From JAKQIM01 sp029557965 (lineage in GTDB: Bacteria > Chloroflexota > Anaerolineae > Anaerolineales > UBA4823), in the NCBI GenBank assembly GCA_035341015.1, contig DAOQUL010000004.1, positions 58,051 to 122,050 on the forward strand: a stretch of DNA of 64,000 nt, written 5' to 3'. This document shows, one piece after another, positions 7,844 through 15,505 of the stretch; positions within the stretch are counted from its first letter, which is position 1, and every line of letters starts with the position of its first letter. The notes beneath the pieces were generated by a model that did not search any database, was not told the origin of the DNA, and saw only the letters and a program-made list of their open reading frames with translations. The translations under genes were made by a program, and so were the position numbers.

Positions 7844-9130
7844 ATGTCCGAAACGATCAATGCTTTCCAAATGGCGCAACGCCAGTTCGATGATGTGGCT
7901 AAGAAGCTCAACCTCGACCCGCAGGTATGTGAGATTTTGCGCTGGCCATCTCGCGAATTCAAGTTCACAATCCCCGTCCGCATGGACGATGGTTCGATCC
8001 GCACCTTCACTGGCTACCGTGTCCAGCACTCGGACGCTCGCGGCCCATCCAAGGGCGGTATTCGCTTCCACCCATCCGAAACCCTTGACACCGTACGTGC
8101 CCTGGCCATGTGGATGACTTGGAAGTGTTCGGTTGCCGATATCCCCCTGGGTGGCGGCAAGGGCGGCGTGCCCGTGGACTCAGCCACCATTTCGGTGCGC
8201 GAAAAAGAGCGCCTGTGCCGCGGTTGGGTTGATCAGATGTGGCGCAATATTGGCCCTCGCCAGGACGTTCCTGCGCCCGATGTTGGCACAACTCCCCAGA
8301 TGATGGGCTGGATGATGGACGAGTACTCCAAGCTGGTTGGCCAATTCACCCCCGGTGTGATCACCGGCAAACCCGTCGGCAACGGCGGCTCGCTTGGCCG
8401 CACCGAAGCCACCGGTTACGGTGTGATTTACTGCGTGCGCGAAGCCATGAAACACCTCAAGATGGACCCCACCAAGTCTGTGGTGGCCCTGCAGGGTTTC
8501 GGCAATGTCAGCCAGTACGCTGCCATCGGCTTCATCGAAATGCTGGGCGGCAAGGTGGCTTGCGTTTCTTGTTGGGATCGCGAAGACAAGTGCTCTTACA
8601 CCTTCAGCCACCCCAAAGGTGTGGATCCGCGCTTCCTGCAGTCCATTACCGACCAATATGGTACGGTTGACAAAGCCAAAGCCAAGAAGGAAGGTTATGT
8701 GATCTCTGATGGTGACGATTGGATCGCCACGGAAGCCGACGTGCTCATCCCCGCGGCCCTTGAAGGCCAGGTGAACGCTGAGAGCGTGAAGAAGATCAAC
8801 AGCCGTGTCAAGATTATCGCCGAGGGCGCCAACGGCCCCACCACCCCCGAGGCCGATGAATTCTTCAAGAAGAACAAGCTCTTCAACATCCCCGATTTCC
8901 TCTGCAACGCCGGCGGCGTGACCTGCTCGTACTTCGAAGGCGTTCAGAATGACATGAACTTCTACTGGGGCAAGGATGAAGTCTTGCAGAAACTGGATGC
9001 CAAGATGACCAGCGCCTTCCACTCAGTACTTGAGATGTCTGAGAAGGAAAAGGTCTACATGCGCGATGCCGCCTACATGGTTGCCATCGCCCGGGTCGTC
9101 AAGGCCATGGAACTGCGTGGTTGGATCTAA
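7844..9130 (+). CDS. gdhA: Glutamate dehydrogenase family (Glu/Leu/Phe/Val dehydrogenase)
   Basis: A 428-residue protein that should interconvert glutamate and 2-oxoglutarate plus ammonia with NAD(P). The N-terminal catalytic domain has GPSKGGIRFHP (Lys70) and PLGGGKGGVPVD (Lys106, the catalytic-lysine loop), followed by the DVPAPDVGT motif. The Rossmann domain begins near VVALQGFGNVSQYAA. The length matches hexameric bacterial GDH of the shorter class. The ATG at 7844 is preceded by AAAGGAGAAAACGT. It is monocistronic: its own promoter lies upstream and a strong terminator follows. Confidence 0.93.
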   Translation: MSETINAFQMAQRQFDDVAKKLNLDPQVCEILRWPSREFKFTIPVRMDDGSIRTFTGYRVQHSDARGPSKGGIRFHPSETLDTVRALAMWMTWKCSVADIPLGGGKGGVPVDSATISVREKERLCRGWVDQMWRNIGPRQDVPAPDVGTTPQMMGWMMDEYSKLVGQFTPGVITGKPVGNGGSLGRTEATGYGVIYCVREAMKHLKMDPTKSVVALQGFGNVSQYAAIGFIEMLGGKVACVSCWDREDKCSYTFSHPKGVDPRFLQSITDQYGTVDKAKAKKEGYVISDGDDWIATEADVLIPAALEGQVNAESVKKINSRVKIIAEGANGPTTPEADEFFKKNKLFNIPDFLCNAGGVTCSYFEGVQNDMNFYWGKDEVLQKLDAKMTSAFHSVLEMSEKEKVYMRDAAYMVAIARVVKAMELRGWI

Positions 9131-9150
9131 GACCTGGTAGAAATCTTTTG

Positions 9151-9194
9151 TAGCAATCAAAAGGCGGCGCTCTGGCGCCGCTTTTTGATTGCTA
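9151..9194 (+). terminator. Intrinsic terminator after glutamate dehydrogenase
   Basis: A long near-perfect stem: TAGCAATCAAAAG-GCGGCGC on the left, GGCGCCGC-TTTTTGATTGCTA on the right, with a three-base loop. The A/T outer arms provide T-runs on both strands. Confidence 0.88.
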
Positions 9195-9253
9195 GATTAT
9201 TCCAAGAAAAACGGCGCGATAATAGAAATATGTTGTGAGAGGAGGCTGTTGTT

Positions 9254-10729
9254 ATGGATCGCAGAAACCTGGTACGCCTTGCACCTGGCGCGGTACTCTT
9301 GATCTTTTCACTCGGCTGCGCTTTATCTGGAGAGCCATCCCCTGCCGCCCCGGCCCTGGCAGCGGTGACTGCCACCAGCCACACCTACCTGCCTTTTGTT
9401 TCTCAAGGCACCCCATCGCCCACAGGCGGCCTGCTGCAGGCGGTTGATTTTGAATACCTGGGAGCTTTCCGCCTGCCAGAAGGCGGTGAACGCCCCTTGA
9501 CCTTTGCGTATGGCGGCAACGCCATGACCTTTAACCCGGCTGGCGACCCAGATGGCGCGGTGGATGGATTCCCCGGCTCGCTCTTCATCACAGGTCACGA
9601 CCGCCTGCCCTACGGCGAGCTGACCGATGGCAGCCAGGTGGCTGAGGTGAGCATCCCTGTTCCGGCTGCATTGCAAACCATTGGATCACTTAACCGGGCG
9701 GCATTTTTGCAAGACTTTGCCGATGTCAGCGCGGGGCATTTTACCGGCCTGGATGAGATTCCCCGGTTGGGCCTGCTGTACCTGAACACGCCTGCCACGG
9801 GCCCCCTGCTGCACCTGGCCTGGGGCCAACACCTCCAGCCCGACCCACCTGCTGCCTCACATGCCTGGTTCAGCCCTAACCTGGCTGTGCCCAACTTTCA
9901 AGGCGAGTGGTTCATCGGTGATCAAGGCCTCGACAGTGTCAACGGTTACCTGTTTGAGATTCCGACGTGGTGGGCCGATGCCTACGCCTCTGGGCGCTAC
10001 ATTGGCACCGGGCGCTACCGGGATGGAGGTTGGTCAGGCATGGGGCCGGCCCTTTTTGCTTACCGGCCCTGGATCGACGAGGATGGCACACCAGCTGCCC
10101 CAGGAGCGCGCCTGCCGGAAATTGTGCTTTTGCTGTATGAGAGTTCGGCAATCTCAGAAAATTTTGAGCACGCCCTGGCCAATTACCAACACCCTGACGA
10201 ATGGGAGGGCGGCGCCTGGGTGACCACCAACAGCAGCAAAACGGCTGTCATCTTTGCGGGCAATAAAAGCCTGGGCGACAAGTACTGGTACGGGTATATC
10301 AATCCTGCCGGGCCGCAGTACCCCTGCGTGGATGACGATTTTGTCGGGCAGTTCCCGGTCTGCCGCCTGGCCGATGGCTCTGATTGCCCAGCCGAAGACC
10401 TGGTTGAGTGCAGCGGGCACAACGATTATCGCGGCTGGTGGAGCACGCGTTGGGATGCCCAGATCATCCTCTACAACCCTGCCGACTTGCAGCGCGTGGC
10501 TGCGGGCGAGATCGCATCTTGGGAGCCACAGCCCTACGCCAGCCTGACCATCGACGAACACCTCTTCTTCAACCCAACGGGCATTGAGGCCGATATGATC
10601 GGCAGCGGTGAACAGCGCCGCTTTCTCATCGGCGATGTGGCCTACGACCGCGCCCACGACCTGCTTTACATCCTTGAGCTCTTCGCCGATGAAGCCGCCC
10701 CCATCGTCCACGCCTGGAAGCTGCACTAG
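9254..10729 (+). CDS. Uncharacterised secreted lipoprotein
   Basis: A 491-residue protein I cannot assign to a family of known function. The N-terminus has a basic start, a hydrophobic stretch and LIFSLGC, a plausible though imperfect lipobox with Cys23, so it is probably exported and lipid-modified. A Ser/Pro/Ala-rich linker (about 24-60) precedes a globular domain that starts at VDFEYLGAFRLPEG. The mature part is rich in Trp, Tyr, Gly and Pro and has several Cys pairs late (CVDDDF, CRLADGSDCPAEDLVEC), suggesting disulfides outside the cell, perhaps a beta-propeller-like fold. The start ATG 9254 follows GAGAGGAGG. It stands alone between a terminator and a promoter. Confidence 0.75.
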   Translation: MDRRNLVRLAPGAVLLIFSLGCALSGEPSPAAPALAAVTATSHTYLPFVSQGTPSPTGGLLQAVDFEYLGAFRLPEGGERPLTFAYGGNAMTFNPAGDPDGAVDGFPGSLFITGHDRLPYGELTDGSQVAEVSIPVPAALQTIGSLNRAAFLQDFADVSAGHFTGLDEIPRLGLLYLNTPATGPLLHLAWGQHLQPDPPAASHAWFSPNLAVPNFQGEWFIGDQGLDSVNGYLFEIPTWWADAYASGRYIGTGRYRDGGWSGMGPALFAYRPWIDEDGTPAAPGARLPEIVLLLYESSAISENFEHALANYQHPDEWEGGAWVTTNSSKTAVIFAGNKSLGDKYWYGYINPAGPQYPCVDDDFVGQFPVCRLADGSDCPAEDLVECSGHNDYRGWWSTRWDAQIILYNPADLQRVAAGEIASWEPQPYASLTIDEHLFFNPTGIEADMIGSGEQRRFLIGDVAYDRAHDLLYILELFADEAAPIVHAWKLH

Positions 10730-10854
10730 GAGCTGTATGCAGGCTGTGAACGTATTATGCGCTTGTGTTTTCGGTATTCACTGCTTGAGTCGGGATATCT
10801 TTCCAAACCGGAGCCTGCTTGCCAACCGGTCTCCGAAATTGGCATAAAACGAAC

Positions 10855-10883
10855 TTGCGTTCTAAGAAAGAATGTTGTACAAT
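10855..10883 (+). promoter_or_regulatory. Promoter giving a near-leaderless transcript
   Basis: A -35 TTGCGT (10855-10860), exactly 17 bases, then -10 TACAAT (10878-10883). Transcription would begin near 10890, only a few bases before the ATG at 10893. The rest of 10730-10854 shows no gene or further signal. Confidence 0.55.
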
Positions 10884-10892
10884 GAGCGCAAG

Positions 10893-11093
10893 ATGCCCAC
10901 CACACCGGACGTGCTGCGTGCTCTACTCTTATTATGCCTGGCTGGCATGGCCCTGATGGCTGCGCTTTACCTGCGCCACCGCAAATTGAGCCTTTCTGAA
11001 TACATTGCTTGGGGGCTGCTGGCCTTATTCATCCCCATCCTTGGCCCCTTCCTCGTCATCCTCAGCCAGCCGGGCAAGAACAGTCAATTGTAA
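10893..11093 (+). CDS. Small two-helix membrane protein
   Basis: A 66-residue protein with two hydrophobic helices (about residues 9-25 and 38-57) joined by a short charged turn (LRHRKLS). The second helix, GLLALFIPILGPFLVIL, resembles the phospholipase-D-nuclease N-terminal (PLDc_N) small membrane domain found in cardiolipin synthases and in stand-alone short proteins. No function can be assigned. The ATG at 10893 is preferred over an in-frame ATG at 10872 because the latter lies inside the spacer of the apparent promoter. No ribosome site is visible, consistent with leaderless translation. Confidence 0.6.
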   Translation: MPTTPDVLRALLLLCLAGMALMAALYLRHRKLSLSEYIAWGLLALFIPILGPFLVILSQPGKNSQL

Positions 11094-11120
11094 ACCTCGG
11101 CGACTGGGTACGGATGTAAC

Positions 11121-11149
11121 TTGCATTCCCTGGCCTCTCGTTGTATACT
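11121..11149 (+). promoter_or_regulatory. Promoter of dnaN
   Basis: A -35 TTGCAT (11121-11126), 17-base spacer, -10 TATACT (11144-11149). The leader is about 25 bases with a GAGGAGAGG ribosome site. Confidence 0.75.
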
Positions 11150-11180
11150 CAGAGCAATCTAGATTGAGGAGAGGCTGCCC

Positions 11181-12314
11181 ATGAAAGTTTCTGTCCTACA
11201 AGAAAACCTCGCACATGGCCTGAGCGTTGTCTCACGTGCCGTATCTCAGCGCAGCACCCTGCCGGTGCTGGCGAATGTTTTGGTTGCCACCGACGAAGGC
11301 CGCCTGCGTCTTTCGGCTACCAACTTAGAGTTAGGGATCACGTGTTGGATTGGTGCGAAGATTGAAGAAGAAGGCTCCACCACCGTTCCGGCCCGCACCT
11401 ACACAGACCTGATCAGCACACTGCCCAACGATAAGGTTGAGATGGCGCTCAATGTGCGCACACAAACGTTGAACGTGCGCTGCGGCAGCTCAAATACCGA
11501 TATCAAGTGCATCGATGCACAGGAATTTCCCCCCATGCCGGTGCCAGATTTGGCAGAAGGGGTGCAGCTCAATATTTCTGACCTGAAAGAGATGATCCAG
11601 CAGGTGGTCTTTGCAGCATCCAACGACGAAGCTCGCCCAGTGCTGACCGGCGTGCTGTTGATTGCGCAAGGCAATCAGATCACCATGCAGGCTGCCGACG
11701 GCTTCCGCCTCTCGGTGCGCAAAGCTGAGTTATCAAGCCCGGTTGCCCGGCCGATCAAAGCCATTATCCCGGCGCGCGCGCTGGGCGAGTTGGCCCGCAT
11801 CACCAGTGATGGCGACCAGGTGGTTACAATGGTCCTGCCCCCAGGGCGCGGGCAGGTGATCTTCCATACCAAAGACGTTGAGCTGGTTTCGCAACTCATC
11901 GAAGGTGTGTATCCTGACCTGGAGCAGGTCATTCCACACACAATGCAAACCCGCACCGTGCTTTCTACGGCGGCTTTCCTCAAGGCATGCAAGCAGGCTG
12001 AGATCTTTGCCCGTGAAGGCTCGCACATTGCCCGCGTGAACATCACCCCCGGCGGCGATATGCAGCCCGGCAGCGTCGAAATCTCGGGCCAATCGGAAGA
12101 AACCGGCTTCAACCAGACCATGATCGACGCCAACGTCGAAGGGCAAACGATCTTGATCGCCTTCAATGTACGCTTCTTGCGCGAAGCCCTGGATGTGATC
12201 AAGACCCCCAACGTGGTGCTTGAGACCAATATCGACACCACCCCTGGGGTTTTGCGCCCGGTGGGCGAAGACAACTTCTTACACGTCATCATGCCCATGC
12301 ACCTCGGCAGCTAG
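11181..12314 (+). CDS. dnaN: DNA polymerase III beta subunit (sliding clamp)
   Basis: A 377-residue protein with the three repeated clamp domains of DnaN: residues about 1-120 (MKVSVLQENLAHGLSVVSRAV, LPVLANVLVATDEGRL), 125-245 (ARPVLTGVLLIAQGNQITMQAADGFRLS) and 250-377. The ending VMPMHL is the conserved C-terminus lining the peptide-binding pocket. It forms a ring dimer on DNA and tethers polymerase and repair proteins. It is not next to dnaA or recF here, so the usual origin-proximal arrangement is broken. It has its own promoter, and a long hairpin lies downstream. Confidence 0.97.
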   Translation: MKVSVLQENLAHGLSVVSRAVSQRSTLPVLANVLVATDEGRLRLSATNLELGITCWIGAKIEEEGSTTVPARTYTDLISTLPNDKVEMALNVRTQTLNVRCGSSNTDIKCIDAQEFPPMPVPDLAEGVQLNISDLKEMIQQVVFAASNDEARPVLTGVLLIAQGNQITMQAADGFRLSVRKAELSSPVARPIKAIIPARALGELARITSDGDQVVTMVLPPGRGQVIFHTKDVELVSQLIEGVYPDLEQVIPHTMQTRTVLSTAAFLKACKQAEIFAREGSHIARVNITPGGDMQPGSVEISGQSEETGFNQTMIDANVEGQTILIAFNVRFLREALDVIKTPNVVLETNIDTTPGVLRPVGEDNFLHVIMPMHLGS

Positions 12315-12330
12315 ACCCAATTAACATCTA

Positions 12331-12389
12331 AAAATTGACCGTGCGGTTGTTCCCCAGCATGCTGCTGGGACAGCTCCACGGTCAATTTT
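12331..12389 (+). terminator. Long compound hairpin after dnaN
   Basis: An outer stem AAAATTGACCGTG (12331-12343) / CACGGTCAATTTT (12377-12389) encloses an inner hairpin CCAGCA-TGC-TGCTGG. Its end abuts the next reading frame, so it may also affect expression of the downstream gene. Flanking A/T arms give weak T-runs in both directions. Confidence 0.75.
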
Positions 12390-12408
12390 GAATAGAGACC
12401 TTGAAGAA

Positions 12409-14733
12409 ATGACCCTGCCTTCTGTTACTTCAGACAAAGCCCTGCGCATTTACACCGCCCTGGTGCAATATCCCATCCTGAGCAGGCAGATACGCGCCCG
12501 CATGCGCCAGGCCCTGTTCGACAGCGGCGTGATCTCAAAAGCGGCTTTTGAGGCCGAGGCGCGCGAGCAGGCAATCCTCTCACAAGCTCGCGAAGCCCTG
12601 GATGACCCATTTGGGCAAGAAGACGCCGACGTGTGGGAAGCCCGCCTGGGGTTTATCAGTGACCACCTGACCGATATCCATTTCGCTTACAACCTGTCTT
12701 ACGAACAGTTCGAGATCATTTTGCGCCAGGTGCTGGCAGAACGCGGCGCTGAGCCCCAGAGCATGCTGACCTCGTTCAACCCTGAGCTGGCAGATCAGTC
12801 CACCCTGTTTGAACACGCAGCCGTCATCGAAAAGCTTTCTCCGGAGGAACGGAAAAAGCTGGATGCACGCTTGTTAGAAACAAAAGTGGTCATGATCCGC
12901 AAGATGATCAGCGATCAACTGGCATATGTCACCATTGCCAAAGAATGGCTGACCATTGCCGATATGCGCGATATCCGCGCCCGCAAGATCGGTGATGGCA
13001 AGATCGGCGGCAAGGCCGCGGGCATGCTGTTGGCCAAGCGCATCCTAGAAGAAAAGGCCAGCCCAGAGATCGTGGAACACCTCTCGATCCCCGAATCGTA
13101 TTACATCGGCGCCGACATCACTTACCAATTCGTCGCCTATAACGGTTTGATGCATTGGATTGATCAAAAATACAAACCCGATGATCAGAGCCGTGCAGAA
13201 TACCCCCAGATCGTCGAAGATTTCTTGGGCGGCAAGTTCCCTGCTGATACACTCGAAGAGCTGCGCTATCTGCTTGAGCAGGTAGGCAACCAGCCGTTGA
13301 TCGTGCGCTCTTCCAGCCTGCTGGAAGACAACTTTGGCACTTCATTTGCCGGCAAATACGACAGCTTCTTCTGCCCCAATCAAAGCACACCCGAAGAAAA
13401 CCTGCGCAACCTCACCCAAGCCATCCAGCGCATCTATGCCAGCAGCCTGAACCCCGATGCCCTGCTCTACCGCCGCAGCAAGGGACTGCAAGATTATGAC
13501 GAGCGCATGGCGATTCTGCTGCAAGTGGTTAAAGGCGAGCGCTTTGGACGATATTACCTGCCCCACGGTGCGGGGGTAGCCTTCAGCCGCAACCAGTTCC
13601 GCTGGTCACCCCAGATCCGCCGCGAGGATGGCTTTGTGCGCCTGGTTTGGGGGCTGGGCACGCGCGCTGTAGACAGGGTGGGCAACGACTACCCACGCCT
13701 GGTGGCCCTCAGCCACCCCATGCTGCACCCCCAGGCATCACCCAAAGAGATCCGCCGCTATTCACAACACTACGTGGATGTGATCGACCTGGAAGATAAC
13801 GATGTCAAGACATTAGAGACCTCGGCAGTGCTCTCGTCGCGTTACCCCATCCTGCGCTACATCGCTCAAGAAGACCAGGATGGCTACCTGGCCTCACTGC
13901 GCACTGCGCTGCTAGAAAGCGACACCAGTGCGCTGGTTTTGACCTATGACGAGCTGCTGCGCCGCACCCCCTTTGCAAAGCGCATGCGCGACATGCTCAA
14001 CATTTTGGAAGAACATTACGGGTCTCCGGTGGATACAGAGTTCACCATCCACATTCCCGATCCCTATGCACTTCAGCCCGAGATAGAGATCTGTTTGCTG
14101 CAGTGCCGCCCGCAAAGCCACCTCAAAGAAAGCAAAGTTCACATGCCCTCCAGCCTGAATCCGGCCGACGTGGTCTTCTCTACCGGCCGCGTTGTGCCAG
14201 AAGGGCACGTGCAGGGCATCGGGCACGTGTTGTTCGTCACCCCCGAGGGGTACTTCTCGCTCAAGTCTCCTGCAGAACGCACCGAACTGGTGCGCGCCAT
14301 CAACGCCTTGAACAGCCTGCTCAAAGGCCGGCCTTTCATCTGTGTTGGCCCTGGGCGCTGGGGCACCTCTACCCCCGACCTGGGCGTGCCAATTGGTTAC
14401 GGTGACATTTATCACACGCGCGCCCTGGTGGAACTCTCGGGGCAGGGCATTGGCCCCGCGCCAGAGCCATCCCTGGGCACACATTTCTTCCAGGACCTGG
14501 TTGAGTCCAATATCTACCCCCTGGCAGTCTTCCTCGATGATGACGATGCCACCTTCAACCAAGAGTTCTTCTACCAGACCCCCAACCGGCTGGGAGACTT
14601 CTTGCCAGGCAAGGCGCACCTAGAGAACTGCCTGCGCATGATTGACGTGAAGGATTTCCGTCCCAACGCTTGCCTGGATTTGATCTTGGATGAAGAAAAG
14701 AGTCGCGCGGTAGCCTTATTGGTCGACCTGTAA
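12409..14733 (+). CDS. PEP/pyruvate-binding domain protein (PPDK_N family)
   Basis: About 774 residues. Residues roughly 195-570 match the ATP-grasp, PEP/pyruvate-binding module of phosphoenolpyruvate synthase and pyruvate phosphate dikinase: KIGDGKIGGKAAGM, then PLIVRSSSLLEDNFGTSFAGKYDSFF, the hallmark of the family, and GAGVAFSRNQ. A His-domain (GGxxSHxAI-type) and a TIM-barrel PEP-utilising domain are not visible; instead a different C-terminal domain with GPGRWGTSTPDLGVPIGYGDI occurs. It is therefore unlikely to be a complete PEP synthase, and its reaction is unknown. ATG 12409 is preferred; an in-frame TTG at 12388 falls inside the upstream hairpin. The kinase gene follows after about 60 bases. 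Confidence 0.8.
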   Translation: MTLPSVTSDKALRIYTALVQYPILSRQIRARMRQALFDSGVISKAAFEAEAREQAILSQAREALDDPFGQEDADVWEARLGFISDHLTDIHFAYNLSYEQFEIILRQVLAERGAEPQSMLTSFNPELADQSTLFEHAAVIEKLSPEERKKLDARLLETKVVMIRKMISDQLAYVTIAKEWLTIADMRDIRARKIGDGKIGGKAAGMLLAKRILEEKASPEIVEHLSIPESYYIGADITYQFVAYNGLMHWIDQKYKPDDQSRAEYPQIVEDFLGGKFPADTLEELRYLLEQVGNQPLIVRSSSLLEDNFGTSFAGKYDSFFCPNQSTPEENLRNLTQAIQRIYASSLNPDALLYRRSKGLQDYDERMAILLQVVKGERFGRYYLPHGAGVAFSRNQFRWSPQIRREDGFVRLVWGLGTRAVDRVGNDYPRLVALSHPMLHPQASPKEIRRYSQHYVDVIDLEDNDVKTLETSAVLSSRYPILRYIAQEDQDGYLASLRTALLESDTSALVLTYDELLRRTPFAKRMRDMLNILEEHYGSPVDTEFTIHIPDPYALQPEIEICLLQCRPQSHLKESKVHMPSSLNPADVVFSTGRVVPEGHVQGIGHVLFVTPEGYFSLKSPAERTELVRAINALNSLLKGRPFICVGPGRWGTSTPDLGVPIGYGDIYHTRALVELSGQGIGPAPEPSLGTHFFQDLVESNIYPLAVFLDDDDATFNQEFFYQTPNRLGDFLPGKAHLENCLRMIDVKDFRPNACLDLILDEEKSRAVALLVDL

Positions 14734-14796
14734 GGATCGCCCCAATCACGCGGCCGGGGGTGTTTTTCTCTTGCCGCCAAACCCTTGAGAGGCCAC

Positions 14797-15447
14797 ATGA
14801 AAAAATTTGTCGCAGTTGCTGGGAACATTGGCGTTGGTAAATCTACCCTGGTCAGCATGTTGTGTGATCGCCTGGGCTGGCAGCCGTTCTACGAACCGGT
14901 TGCCGATAACCCTTACCTGGCAGATTTTTACCAGGATATGCGCACCTGGGCCTTCCATTCTCAGATATTTTTCCTCACCCGCCGCCTGCGCTCCCATCGC
15001 CAACTGCTCGACCACCCCACATCAGCTATCCAAGATCGCAGCGTCTACGAAGATGCAGAGGTGTTTGCACAGAATCTATACCGCCGCGGTCTGATGGCAG
15101 AACGCGATTACATCAGTTACCGCGAGCTGTACCGCGTGTTGGCTGAGTTCTTACCTCCGCCCGACCTGGTGGTATACCTGCGCGCTTCAGTTCACACACT
15201 GCAGCAGCGCATTGCCTTGCGCGGCCGAGATTTCGAACGCACCATCACTGCCGAATACCTGGGGCAGCTCAACGAATTATACGAAGAGTGGATTGCCAAC
15301 TTCAGCCTCTGCCCCGTTCTCACCGTGCCGGCAGATGCCCTGGATTACGTCGCCCACCCCATTCACCTGGACCTGATCGCGCACAAGATCCAAGAAAAGC
15401 TGACCGGAAAAGAAGAAGTGGTCTTCAAGCCAGAGGAAATTAACTAA
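14797..15447 (+). CDS. Deoxynucleoside kinase
   Basis: A 216-residue kinase of the dNK/dCK/dGK family that phosphorylates deoxynucleosides for salvage of dNTPs. The P-loop is GNIGVGKST (residues 9-17). FYEPVADNPYLADFYQDM matches the family Glu-Pro substrate motif, IQDRSVYEDAEVFAQ is the DRS motif with the catalytic neighbourhood, and RGRDFERTI is the Arg-rich lid. Substrate preference (purine or pyrimidine) is not decidable. The ATG at 14797 has GAGAGG just upstream; a TTG at 14785 is possible. It probably shares a transcript with the preceding PEP-binding gene. Confidence 0.88.
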   Translation: MKKFVAVAGNIGVGKSTLVSMLCDRLGWQPFYEPVADNPYLADFYQDMRTWAFHSQIFFLTRRLRSHRQLLDHPTSAIQDRSVYEDAEVFAQNLYRRGLMAERDYISYRELYRVLAEFLPPPDLVVYLRASVHTLQQRIALRGRDFERTITAEYLGQLNELYEEWIANFSLCPVLTVPADALDYVAHPIHLDLIAHKIQEKLTGKEEVVFKPEEIN

Positions 15448-15449
15448 AA

Positions 15450-15489
15450 GGCGGGTGCGCCAGGGATCAAAGCACCTGGCACACCCGCC
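15450..15489. terminator. Terminator between convergent genes
   Basis: GGCGGGTG (15450-15457) pairs with CACCCGCC (15482-15489), with further pairing of CCAGG and CCTGG inside. Read on the minus strand it is followed by TTTTAG, so it serves the peptidase gene best. Confidence 0.75.
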
Positions 15490-15505
15490 GTCAACGTGCA
15501 AACGG

